Below, piece after piece: positions 19,530 to 27,213 of a stretch of 64,000 nucleotides of DNA (position 1 is the stretch's first letter; each line of letters starts with the position of its first letter). The position numbers and the translations under genes were made by a program. The stretch comes from Olsenella sp. An285 (GTDB taxonomy: Bacteria; Actinomycetota; Coriobacteriia; Coriobacteriales; Atopobiaceae), in assembly GCF_002159625.1 (NCBI RefSeq), contig NZ_NFIZ01000005.1:113128-177127 (forward strand), in the 5' to 3' direction. The notes below the pieces were generated by a model. It had not been told where the DNA came from. It saw only the letters and a program-made list of their open reading frames with translations, and did no database searches.

Positions 19530-20495
19530 ATGGACATGGTTCTTGGCATCGACGTGGGCGGGACGAGCATCAAGGTCGGCCTCTTCACGCCCGAGGGGGA
19601 GCTGCTCGACGAGAGGAAGATCACCACGACCGAGCTCGTGAGCGAGCAGGCATTTGCCGCGGTGACCGGCGCCATCACGGAGTTTATCGCCGAGCACGAC
19701 GCCGGGCCCGAGGACGTCATCGCCTGCGGCCTCGACGTTCCCGGCCCCGTGGCGGACGACGGCACGCTCGGCATCATCGCCAACGTGGAGCTCGACCCCA
19801 AGGGCTTCGTCGCCGCCTTCAAGGCCGCCTTCCCGCAGGCCTCCATCGCCTTCGTGAACGACGCCAACGCCGCGGCGCTGGGCGAGATGTGGGCCGGCAG
19901 CGCAAAGGGCGCCACCAGCTGCGTGGTCATCGCGGTGGGCACGGGCGTGGGCGCCGGCGTCGTGGCCAACGGCAGGCTCGTGGCGGGCGCCTTTGGCGCC
20001 GCCGGCGAGGCGGGTCACGTGACCGTCAACCGCGACGAGACGCGCCAGTGCGGCTGCGGGCGCTACGGCTGCCTCGAGCAGTACGCCTCCGCGCAGGGCA
20101 TCGTGCGCACCTACCTGGAGGAGTGCGAGCGCCGCGGCGTGAAGCCCGCGGACGTCGAGCACGCCACGGACACGCTCTCCGTCTTCAGGGCGCTCGCGGA
20201 CGGCGACGAGTGCGCCAAGTACGCGGTCGAGGTCATGTGCGACTACCTGGGCCTCGTCATGTCCCAGATCTCCTGCATCGTGGACCCTGAGCTCTACCTC
20301 ATCGGCGGCGGCGTGGCTGGCGCCTTTGACACCTTCGCCCCCATGCTTCGCGAGCGCTTCGACGCGTACGCGCTGAAGCCGTCCCGCGCCGCGCGCATCG
20401 AGGTTGCGAGCCTGGGCAACCAGGCGGCTATGTACGGCAGCGCCTACGAGGCCCTTCGCATCCGCCGCGAGTCCAGGACGCCCAGCCTGGACTAG
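19530..20495 (+). CDS. ROK-family glucokinase
   Basis: A 321-residue sugar kinase of the ROK family. The N-terminal phosphate loop DVGGTSIKVGLF and the zinc-binding QCGCGRYGCLEQ (Cys174, Cys176, Cys181, with the preceding GEAGHV histidine) are complete. It probably makes glucose-6-phosphate from free glucose in the cytosol; manno- or N-acetylmannosamine kinase activity cannot be excluded from motifs alone. The start follows GGGAGG. A TATCAT upstream near 19470 may be a -10 box. Family B repeat and terminator follow the stop. Confidence 0.85.
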   Translation: MDMVLGIDVGGTSIKVGLFTPEGELLDERKITTTELVSEQAFAAVTGAITEFIAEHDAGPEDVIACGLDVPGPVADDGTLGIIANVELDPKGFVAAFKAAFPQASIAFVNDANAAALGEMWAGSAKGATSCVVIAVGTGVGAGVVANGRLVAGAFGAAGEAGHVTVNRDETRQCGCGRYGCLEQYASAQGIVRTYLEECERRGVKPADVEHATDTLSVFRALADGDECAKYAVEVMCDYLGLVMSQISCIVDPELYLIGGGVAGAFDTFAPMLRERFDAYALKPSRAARIEVASLGNQAAMYGSAYEALRIRRESRTPSLD

Positions 20496-20502
20496 CTTGT
20501 CA

Positions 20503-20529
20503 TGACAAAGGTGCCAGGGTAGTTTGTCA
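20503..20529. repeat. Family B palindrome variant
   Basis: TGACAAAGG...TTTGTCA with central GCCAGGGTAGT, eight bases after the glucokinase stop; nearest relative is the copy at 16575. Confidence 0.7.
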
Positions 20530-20544
20530 GAATCTCGTGCAACA

Positions 20545-20581
20545 AAAGGCGGCGCGTCCGGAAGCTGGACGCGCCGCCTTT
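20545..20581. terminator. Bidirectional terminator
   Basis: A perfect 15-bp stem (AAAGGCGGCGCGTCC and complement) with a 7-base loop and A/T tracts on both outer sides, between convergent glucokinase and aldolase genes. Confidence 0.85.
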
Positions 20582-20601
20582 GCCTGCGATGTCTCGCTGC
20601 C

Positions 20602-21453
20602 CTACGCCTTGTTGACGGAGCCGAGGTTGGTCATGCGGACCTTGACGAGGTCGGTGATCTCCTGCATGCCGGGCTTGTTCGGCTTCTTGGGGTCAAAGGC
20701 GCCGGGGTTCTCGGCCATGTAGCCCATAAAGCCGCGCATGAAGGCCTGGCGCAGCTCGGTGGCGTAGTTGACCTTGCAGATGCCGTTCTTGATGGCCTCG
20801 GCCACCTGGTCGTCGGGCACGCCGGAGGTGCCGTGGAGCACGAGCGGCACGTCAACGACGGAGCGGATGGCCTTCACGACGCTCTGCTCGATGTGCGGGG
20901 TCTCGGTGTAGACGCCGTGCGCGGTGCCCACGCCAATGGCGAGCGAGGTGCAGCCGGTGCGCTCGACGAACTCGCGGGCCTCCTCGGGGTCGGTGTAGGG
21001 GCTCTCGCCCTCGACGGCCGGGCCGTCGTCCTCCTTGCCGCCCACCTTGCCGAGCTCGGCCTCGACGGGGATGTTCAGCGGCTTGGCGACCTTGGTCACG
21101 GAGGAGGTGAGGGCGATGTTGTCCTCGAAGGTGTCGTGGGAGCCGTCGATCATGACGGAGGTGTAGCCGGCCTTCATGGCCTGGACGGCGCGGTCGAAGC
21201 CGTCGCCGTGATCGAGGTGGATTGCCACGGGCACGCTGGCCTGCTCGGCGGCGACGCGGCACATGGCGGCGAAGTAGTCGAGGTTGGCGTACTTCACGGT
21301 GCCGGGCGTGGTCTGCATGATGACGGGGGAGCGAAGCTCCTCGGCGGCCTTCACAACGGCCATGACGAACTCGAGGCTCTCGACGTTGAACGCGCCGACG
21401 GCGTAGTGGCCGGCCTGGGCGTCGAGCAGCATTTCCTTCGTGGTGACGAGCAT
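20602..21453 (-). CDS. Class II fructose- or tagatose-bisphosphate aldolase
   Basis: A 283-residue zinc aldolase. Zinc ligands and active-site motifs are visible: HLDHGD, VMIDGSHDTFEDN, EAELGKVGG, IGVGTAHG and LHGTSGVPDD. It cleaves a ketose-1,6-bisphosphate to glyceraldehyde-3-P and dihydroxyacetone-P. The family covers fructose (Fba) and tagatose (GatY/KbaY) substrates and the two cannot be separated by eye. Because this window encodes LacA, LacB, LacC-like and AgaS but no LacD, this gene could serve both glycolysis and the tagatose route. Start chosen at 21453, with GGAAGGGAG upstream; the open frame beyond it runs through a repeat. Confidence 0.88.
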   Translation of the reverse strand: MLVTTKEMLLDAQAGHYAVGAFNVESLEFVMAVVKAAEELRSPVIMQTTPGTVKYANLDYFAAMCRVAAEQASVPVAIHLDHGDGFDRAVQAMKAGYTSVMIDGSHDTFEDNIALTSSVTKVAKPLNIPVEAELGKVGGKEDDGPAVEGESPYTDPEEAREFVERTGCTSLAIGVGTAHGVYTETPHIEQSVVKAIRSVVDVPLVLHGTSGVPDDQVAEAIKNGICKVNYATELRQAFMRGFMGYMAENPGAFDPKKPNKPGMQEITDLVKVRMTNLGSVNKA

Positions 21454-21903
21454 CGAAACTCCCTTCCTCGGAGTGGCTGATAGCGCCATTGTACGAAGGG
21501 TGGCAAACGTGTGCTCAGATGGGACGCTGTGGGCGGTTGGACCCGCTCCGCCAAAGGGAAACCAAGCGCAAGGAGCGGAGTTCATTTGTAGGGTATTTCC
21601 CGGGGGCTTACTTGAGTACACTACAAATGAAGCTGCGAGTTTCCGCAGGTCAAAAGCCTGGCAAAACTGTAGTGTACTTGCAGTCGCGCCCGGAAAATAC
21701 CCTACAAATGAGCCTCTTGTCCGTTTGGGCCCCCCGGATGCCCCTACAGCCGTCTTCTTTCCAAAACGAAAGAAAAAGCAATGTGATAGATTGCCTGTAA
21801 GGAAAGAAAAGGAAACACAATTCGCACACAAACGCGCGTAACGGAGATCGTGCGTGGCGGGCGAGAAGAGCGGGCGAGAAGAACACCGAGAAGGGCGGGG
21901 GAC
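21454..21903. other. Gene-poor spacer with a 130-bp nested palindrome
   Basis: Between the divergent aldolase and DeoR genes. The outer arms 21582-21598 and 21695-21711 are a perfect 17-bp match (TCATTTGTAGGGTATTT); inner arms 21615-21624 and 21669-21678 match as AGTACACTAC. CTACAAATGA occurs twice in direct orientation (21621 and 21702). Open frames across it exist only because of the repeats and look non-coding. From 21750 to 21840 the sequence is conspicuously AT-rich and purine-biased, as expected for the DeoR promoter. Confidence 0.7.
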
Positions 21904-22671
21904 ATGGCGATGTCATCCGAGGAGCGGCGCTCCGCCATCCTGGACATGCTCGACCGCGCCACGTCCGTGCAGGTCACACAGCTTGCCGACGCCTTTGGCG
22001 TCAGTCGCGTGACGGCGCGCGCCGACCTCGACGCCCTCGAGCGCGACGGCAAGCTCCGCCGCACGCACGGGGGCGCCGTCTCGCTCTCCAAGACGCTCAC
22101 GGTCTCCGTCCAGGACCGGCGCGTCAACGTGAACGCCGAGGCCAAGCGCGCCATCGCGCGTCTGGCGGCCCCCTTTGTGGAGGACGGCGACTCGGTGCTC
22201 GTGGACTCGGGCACCACAGCGCTCGAGCTCGTGCGCGCCATCTCCGGCAGGTCCGGGGTGACCATCGTGACCGATGACTTCACCATTGCCGACTACGTGG
22301 ACCGCTCCGCGCCCTCGCTCGACGTCATCATCCTGGGCGGGAGTCTGCGCAAGGGTCACCGCTACACCGCGGGGCCGCTCGCCATGCGCACGCTCGAGAT
22401 GCTCCACCCGGACAAGGCCTTCGTCACGCCCACGTCCTACGTGCCCGGTCGCGGCCTCATGACCAACAACCAGGACATGGCCGAGCTCAAGCGCGCGTAC
22501 CTGGGCTGCGCCGCGCACACGTACGTCCTCATGGACGCGAGCAAGGTCCGGGCGCCGGGGCTCCTCTGGTTTGGCACGCTCGCGGGCGTGGACGCCGTGG
22601 TCATGGACGCCGACCCGGAGGGCCTCGTGGGAGAGGACGCCGCCGAGCTCGGTTGTCGCGTCATATACTAG
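21904..22671 (+). CDS. DeoR/GlpR family transcriptional regulator
   Basis: A 255-residue repressor: N-terminal helix-turn-helix (ERRSAILDMLDR, then QLADAFGVSRVTARADLDAL) and the C-terminal DeoRC sugar-phosphate-sensing domain with VDSGTTALELVRA, IVTDDF and the late tail. Such proteins lose operator binding on a phosphosugar signal. It lies divergent from the aldolase and directly upstream of a HAD sugar phosphatase, so control of sugar-phosphate flux is plausible. I chose ATG 21904 (MAMSSEER); the upstream frame has no comparable ribosome binding site. Confidence 0.85.
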   Translation: MAMSSEERRSAILDMLDRATSVQVTQLADAFGVSRVTARADLDALERDGKLRRTHGGAVSLSKTLTVSVQDRRVNVNAEAKRAIARLAAPFVEDGDSVLVDSGTTALELVRAISGRSGVTIVTDDFTIADYVDRSAPSLDVIILGGSLRKGHRYTAGPLAMRTLEMLHPDKAFVTPTSYVPGRGLMTNNQDMAELKRAYLGCAAHTYVLMDASKVRAPGLLWFGTLAGVDAVVMDADPEGLVGEDAAELGCRVIY

Positions 22672-22719
22672 GCCGGACCCAGGCCGGACTGGCCGGGTGC
22701 CTCTTGAAGGGAGAAGAAC

Positions 22720-23535
22720 GTGGCCGTGAAGCTCATCCTCACAGACATCGACGGGACCGTCCTTCCGCGCGGGCAGCGCCGGGTCTCCGCGCGCACGGCG
22801 GCCGCCTTCCACGCGGCGGTGGACGCCGGCATCGTGGTGGGCCCCGCGAGCGGCCGCGGATACTCGTGGATCCCTGACTTCTTTGGCGGGGACCAGGCGT
22901 GCTGCTCCACGGCGCTCGCGACCAACGGCATGCAGGTCTACCTCCACGGCGAGAAGGTCATGGAGCAGACGCTCGCGCCTGACGCCCTCGAGCATCTGCG
23001 CGCCATCGTCGCCGAGACCCCGCGCGCGGGCCTCGTCTGCTTTGACGATGCGACGCCGCTTCTGGTGGAGGGCTCGCTGGAGGACCTGGCGGCGCACTTC
23101 CCGGCCTATGCCGAGCGCTGCCGCGTGACTCGCGAGCTCCCGGACTTTGCCGTGGTCAAGGCCAACGTCTTCACGGGCGCGGGCGAGCCAGCCGCGGCCG
23201 AGCTCGTGGCGCGCCTCAACGCGGAGGTCACCGAGTTCGACGTGGACCGCGCCATGCCCACCTACTCCAACATCATGCCGCGCGGCTGGAACAAGGGGAC
23301 CGCGGTGGCCTGGCTCGCGGAGCGCCTGGGCGTGGGCCTCGATGACGTCGTGGTCTTCGGGGACGCGGACAACGATCTCCCGATGCTGCGCGCGGTGCCC
23401 AACTCCGTGACGGTGGCGGGCGCCTCGCCCGAGGTCGCTGCCGTCTCGCGCTGGCACATCGGCGCCTGCGAGGACGACGCCGTGGCCGCTGCGATCGAGG
23501 CGCTCGCGGCGGGGGAGTGGCCGTTTACGCACTAA
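22720..23535 (+). CDS. HAD-family (Cof-type) phosphatase
   Basis: A 271-residue HAD hydrolase of subclass IIB. Motif I is LTDIDGTVLP, motif II and III residues lie in the cap-flanking regions, and motif IV is VVVFGDADNDLPML. These enzymes dephosphorylate sugar phosphates or cofactor phosphates with broad specificity. The start is a GTG at 22720 behind GAAGGGAG. The 48-base gap to the DeoR gene suggests co-transcription, which would fit relief of sugar-phosphate stress. Substrate unknown. Confidence 0.85.
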   Translation: MAVKLILTDIDGTVLPRGQRRVSARTAAAFHAAVDAGIVVGPASGRGYSWIPDFFGGDQACCSTALATNGMQVYLHGEKVMEQTLAPDALEHLRAIVAETPRAGLVCFDDATPLLVEGSLEDLAAHFPAYAERCRVTRELPDFAVVKANVFTGAGEPAAAELVARLNAEVTEFDVDRAMPTYSNIMPRGWNKGTAVAWLAERLGVGLDDVVVFGDADNDLPMLRAVPNSVTVAGASPEVAAVSRWHIGACEDDAVAAAIEALAAGEWPFTH

Positions 23536-23550
23536 GGGGCGCCCGTCCCT

Positions 23551-23690
23551 GAGGGTATGCACACTGCGCATACCGGGTATGTACAGTCGACCTCGAGGTC
23601 CCTCTCACAAATCCGCAGGTCAAAGACGCGGGCGAGAAGAAAGAGGGTCGGAAGGCGTACATACCCTGAGCGGGCGGTGTACATACCCTC
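23551..23690. promoter_or_regulatory. Nested GTATGTAC-type inverted repeats upstream of the response regulator
   Basis: Outer arms GAGGGTATGCACAC (23551-23564) and GTGTACATACCCTC (23677-23690) differ at one base; inner arms GGGTATGTAC (23575-23584) and GTACATACCC (23657-23666) are perfect. The promoter-proximal site overlaps the -35 position of a TATACT -10 box at 23706-23711, the usual place for an OmpR-type activator. The response regulator start codon is only seven bases beyond the -10, so the transcript may be leaderless. Autoregulation is inferred. Confidence 0.55.
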
Positions 23691-23717
23691 ACGGTGGGGC
23701 GGGGCTATACTGGGGGC

Positions 23718-24440
23718 ATGAGCGAGTCAGCCGACAGCCCCCGCGTCCTCGTGGTCGAGGACGACGCCGCGCTCTCCGAGGTGGTCTGCACCTTCCTCGG
23801 GGACGAGGGCTACGTATGCGTGCCGGCCTTTTCCGGCACCGAGGCCTTGCTGCTCGCGGAGCGCGCGGGCGAGAAGAACCAGCCCTTCGACCTCGTGATT
23901 CTCGACCTCATGCTGCCCGGTCTCCCGGGCGATGAGCTTGTCGGGCGCCTGCGCACCGCCGGCGTCACAGCCCCCGTGATCGTGACCTCGGCACGCTCCG
24001 CCGTGACCGACCGCGTGAGCCTGCTGCGCCTGGGTGCGAGCGACTATCTGGTCAAGCCCTTCGACCTGGACGAGCTGCTCGCACGCGTGGAGGTCCAGCT
24101 GCGTGACCGCGCGCACGGGGAGGGGCGAGAAGGACGAGCCGCCGCAGCCCTGCGCCTCGGTCGCTGGGAGCTCGACCCCGCCGCGCGAACGTTTGCCGTG
24201 AACGGCGAGCCCGTGCGCCTCACGCGCACCGAGTTCGACATCCTCGCCGCCATGATGGCAGAGCCCGGGCGCGTCTTCACCAAGCGGGCGCTCTTCGAGC
24301 TCGCCCGCAACGAGGAGGCTCTCACGGAGGAGCGCACCATCTCCACGCACGTGAGCAACCTGCGCGCCAAGCTGCGCCCAACGGGTACGGACGCCTACCT
24401 CCAGACCGTCTGGGGCATCGGCTTCAAGCTCGAGGCGTGA
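23718..24440 (+). CDS. OmpR/PhoB-type response regulator
   Basis: A 240-residue regulator: receiver domain with acidic pocket VVEDD (13-16) and phospho-acceptor Asp63 in ILDLMLPG, conserved Thr/Ser TSAR and Lys in LVKPFD; then a winged-helix DNA-binding domain ending LQTVWGIGFKLEA. It heads a locus of ABC transporter genes with a histidine kinase gene last. The start ATG at 23718 has little Shine-Dalgarno sequence and lies just after a TATACT box. Its TGA stop is the first part of a family B palindrome. Confidence 0.9.
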   Translation: MSESADSPRVLVVEDDAALSEVVCTFLGDEGYVCVPAFSGTEALLLAERAGEKNQPFDLVILDLMLPGLPGDELVGRLRTAGVTAPVIVTSARSAVTDRVSLLRLGASDYLVKPFDLDELLARVEVQLRDRAHGEGREGRAAAALRLGRWELDPAARTFAVNGEPVRLTRTEFDILAAMMAEPGRVFTKRALFELARNEEALTEERTISTHVSNLRAKLRPTGTDAYLQTVWGIGFKLEA

Positions 24441-24463
24441 CAAAGGGACAGTCCCTTTGTCAC
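24437..24463. repeat. Family B palindrome overlapping a stop codon
   Basis: Perfect 13-base arms GTGACAAAGGGAC around a central A. The TGA of the response regulator gene (24438-24440) lies inside the left arm. Confidence 0.88.
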
Positions 24464-24547
24464 ATTTCTTGTCAAAGTCTTGTAGGTCTCTGGAGCGTTT
24501 GCCCAATCCTTCCGGGTAGGCTGAAAGCAACGACGGAAGGAGGAGCC

Positions 24548-25528
24548 ATGGCCACAAACCCAATAGAGACGAGCAGCCTTTCCAGGTCCTTCTCGCACGG
24601 CTCGGTGCGAGCGGTGCGCGACGTGAGCCTCGCCGTGCCGGCCGGCTCCGTCTTTGGCATCGTGGGCAAGAACGGCGCGGGCAAGTCCACCCTGCTCAAG
24701 CTCATCGCGGGGCTCATGCGGCAGGATGCGGGCACCGTGAGCGTGCTCGGCCGTCAGCTGCGCCCCTGCGAGTCCCACCCAAGGCTCGGCGCGCTCGTGG
24801 AGGCGCCCGCGGTCTACGGCAGGCTCGACGCCTTCGAGAACCTCATGAACCGGGCCCTCGTGCTCGGGCTGCCGGACCCAAAGAAGGCGTGCCGAGAAGC
24901 GCTTGACCTCGTGGGTCTTGACGCGCGCACCGCCGGTGACGGCCGCGGCCGCGTCCTCTGGCCCCGCGGCACCTACGTCGACGACCTCTCGACCGGGCAG
25001 CGCCAGCGACTCGGCGTCGCCCTCGCGCTCATCGGCAACCCCGAGGTCCTGCTGCTCGACGAGCCGCTCACGGGCATTGACCCCACGGGCGTGGCGAGCC
25101 TGCGCACGCTGCTCGTCCGCCTCAACCGAGAGCGCGGCGTCACCGTGGTGGTGAGCTCGCACATTCTCGCTGACCTCGAGCGCATGTGCACGCACTACGG
25201 CATCATGCGCGATGGCGCCCTCACACGCCAGCTCACTGCCGAGGAGCTCGCCGACGCCTGCGCCACCTACCTCACGCTGCGCGTGGACGCGCCGGAGCGC
25301 GCGGTGGCCGTGCTCGCCGAGGAGCTTCCTGGCCTCACGGTACGCGTGCTGCCGGACGGCGCCCTGCGCGTGACCGCCCCTGGTGGGGGAGAGCCGGATC
25401 GCACGGTACTGGCGCAGGTGCTCCTCTCCGCGGGTATTGCCGTGACGGAGCTCGCCGTGAGCGAGCCGGACGTGGAGGCCGAGCTCGTCCGCCTCATTGA
25501 CGGAGCGGCTGCCAAGAAGGGCAGGTGA
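24548..25528 (+). CDS. ABC transporter ATP-binding protein
   Basis: A 326-residue ATPase with Walker A GKNGAGKST (40-48), signature LSTGQRQ (147-153), Walker B VLLLDEP (167-173) and the switch His in VVSSHILADLERM. The C-terminal extension after residue 230 is of the kind seen in drug- or lantibiotic-export ATPases. Two short ABC-2 permeases follow, and a response regulator and histidine kinase flank the set, an arrangement like LanFEG/Cpr antimicrobial-peptide resistance loci. Start behind AAGGAGGAG. The transported compound is inferred, not shown. Confidence 0.88.
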   Translation: MATNPIETSSLSRSFSHGSVRAVRDVSLAVPAGSVFGIVGKNGAGKSTLLKLIAGLMRQDAGTVSVLGRQLRPCESHPRLGALVEAPAVYGRLDAFENLMNRALVLGLPDPKKACREALDLVGLDARTAGDGRGRVLWPRGTYVDDLSTGQRQRLGVALALIGNPEVLLLDEPLTGIDPTGVASLRTLLVRLNRERGVTVVVSSHILADLERMCTHYGIMRDGALTRQLTAEELADACATYLTLRVDAPERAVAVLAEELPGLTVRVLPDGALRVTAPGGGEPDRTVLAQVLLSAGIAVTELAVSEPDVEAELVRLIDGAAAKKGR

Positions 25529-25533
25529 GTGCC

Positions 25534-26301
25534 ATGACCACCTTCGCCAATCAGCTGTGCGCCGCGTTCTTTCTTGCCTCGCACGACGCCTACGTGAAGG
25601 GCGCCTTTGTGCTGCCGGCTTTGCGCGCCGTGCTGTCCATCCTCCTGATGCTGCTCTTCCCTGACGCCAACATGCACGTGGTCTTTGAGGAGGCGGTCCT
25701 CGGTCTCGTCCGCATGGGTGCCCTCTTTGGCACCTGCCTTGCCATGGCGGGGATCGTCACGCACGACGTCTCGTCGGGCGGCCTGCGCGCGGCCATCCTC
25801 ACGGCGCGCGGGCGAGAGGGGTACGTGGCATCCCGGATGATTCTGGCGCTGGTGCTCGCGGCTCTTCTCGGCCTGTGGTCCGTGCTGCTGAGCATGACCC
25901 TGTTCCTTGCTCCCGGCGCGACCTTCGAGGGGATGCCCGCGGGCGAGCTGGCGCTCCGCGTGGCGGCCCACATCCTGATGGGCTGGACATATGCCGTCTT
26001 TTGCATGCTCCTCCTGTGGCTCTCCCGACGCTCCCGCGGCTTTGCCTCGACGTTCTTCGTGGCGGTCATCCTGGGCGCCGGATTTCTCAACGTGGTGCTC
26101 TTCGTGCCGGTGATGATGGTGCTCATTCCGCTCTCCCAGGAGCTCGCCTTCGAGGCGCTCCAGCTGATCGTGCCCATCCTGCCGAGCACCCTGCTCGGCG
26201 ACACCTTCGTGGCAGACGCCCGCATCGTCGTGCTGCCCGCCGTCTACGTAACCGTCTGCTGGGCGCTCGCGCACCGCGTGATGACGCGGGCTCAGCTCTA
26301 G
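25534..26301 (+). CDS. ABC-2-type permease, first subunit
   Basis: A 255-residue integral membrane protein with about six hydrophobic segments (for example FVLPALRAVLSILLMLLF and MILALVLAALLGLWSVLL), no signal peptide and no domain beyond the permease. Size and position after the ATPase match EpiE/MutE/CprB-like subunits of peptide-resistance exporters. The ATG at 25534 is preferred over the GTG at 25525, because AGGTGAG of the preceding gene end is at usable spacing. It is separated from the second permease by a 100-base AT-rich spacer with repeats, unusual inside an operon. Confidence 0.75.
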   Translation: MTTFANQLCAAFFLASHDAYVKGAFVLPALRAVLSILLMLLFPDANMHVVFEEAVLGLVRMGALFGTCLAMAGIVTHDVSSGGLRAAILTARGREGYVASRMILALVLAALLGLWSVLLSMTLFLAPGATFEGMPAGELALRVAAHILMGWTYAVFCMLLLWLSRRSRGFASTFFVAVILGAGFLNVVLFVPVMMVLIPLSQELAFEALQLIVPILPSTLLGDTFVADARIVVLPAVYVTVCWALAHRVMTRAQL

Positions 26302-26311
26302 CGTCGGAAAA

Positions 26312-26385
26312 TAACGTACTTTGGTTTCCTGAAAAAGTACGTTTGCCCAGTTGGGCTCTATGCGATGACATTTCAAAGTACGTTA
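26312..26385. repeat. Inverted repeat inside the ABC transporter locus
   Basis: A perfect 12-bp pair TAACGTACTTTG (26312-26323) and CAAAGTACGTTA (26374-26385), with a third AAAGTACGTT at 26334-26343. The spacer is AT-rich against its surroundings. It may be an internal operator and promoter for the second permease and the kinase. Confidence 0.6.
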
Positions 26386-26401
26386 ATTTTGGAGGTGCCC
26401 C

Positions 26402-27163
26402 ATGGCAAACCAGATTCGCGCCGCGCTCTACACGCTCGCGCGCAACTACCGGACGTGGGTGGCGCTCGGATTGGTCGCGCTCGACCGGGCCTACTCCGCC
26501 TGGCGCGTGACGCAGGGCGTGACCTACGGCCTGCAGGACTCGATCTTCCGCGACAAGGCGCTTGTGCTCGTCTTCCTCTTTGCCGGGGCGAGCGTGGCCG
26601 TCTTCGACCAGCGCGGCGGGGCCCTGCGCTCTGCGTGCGGCACCGAGAGGGGGCGTCTGGACTACGTGCTCTCGCGCTTTCTCGCTGTGGCGGCGCTCAC
26701 ACTGGGGCTGCTCGCGGTGACGGCGGCGCTCGACGTTGCCGCCGGCGCACTGGTGCCGGGCGCGTCCGTCATCGCCGCGTCCCCGAGGATGTGCGCCCCG
26801 GAGCGCGTGGTCGCCGGCGTGCTCACGTACCTCGTGATCGCCGAGCTCGCCTTTGCCGCGGGCGTGGTCACCAGGAGCCACAGCGCGATAGCGACGGCCG
26901 GCATCGTGGTGGTTGCCTTCGTCGCGCTCTGCCTGGTTGCCCTGGCAGTCGTCCCGCCCGGATCGCCCACGCCGATGGGCGTGACGCTCTCGGAGGCCCT
27001 AGGCTTCGTGCTGCCCCTCGAGGGTCTTACGGCGAACGTGATGTTCGCGCCGTACGCCGCGCTCATGCCCCTCGACCCCCTGCGCGCCTTCGTGGTGCCG
27101 CTCGTGTGGCTGGCTGCCCTTCTCGTCCTGGTGCGCGGCGTGATGGCGCGGAGGACGGTGTAA
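26402..27163 (+). CDS. ABC-2-type permease, second subunit
   Basis: A 253-residue membrane protein with about six hydrophobic helices (YVLSRFLAVAALTLGLLAVTA and the C-terminal VVPLVWLAALLVLVRGV among them). It pairs in size with the first permease, as EpiE/EpiG or CprB/CprC do. Start fixed by GGAGGTG. The sequence does not show what is exported. The histidine kinase gene follows after 50 bases. Confidence 0.75.
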   Translation: MANQIRAALYTLARNYRTWVALGLVALDRAYSAWRVTQGVTYGLQDSIFRDKALVLVFLFAGASVAVFDQRGGALRSACGTERGRLDYVLSRFLAVAALTLGLLAVTAALDVAAGALVPGASVIAASPRMCAPERVVAGVLTYLVIAELAFAAGVVTRSHSAIATAGIVVVAFVALCLVALAVVPPGSPTPMGVTLSEALGFVLPLEGLTANVMFAPYAALMPLDPLRAFVVPLVWLAALLVLVRGVMARRTV

Positions 27164-27213
27164 GGTGGAGGGGGAGCCCTCCCTTTTTCGCCTGGCGAGA
27201 AGGACGGTGTGAC

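Noticed and set aside
21440..21841. Overlapping open frames across the aldolase-DeoR spacer
   Set aside because: They are built from the arms of the nested palindrome, have no ribosome binding site, and repeat the same peptide (ICRVFPG, FVGYFPG) because of it.
26365..27213. N-terminal extension of the histidine kinase to 26365
   Set aside because: The frame is open but overlaps the second permease gene completely; the extension is an Arg/Gly/Ala-rich shadow.
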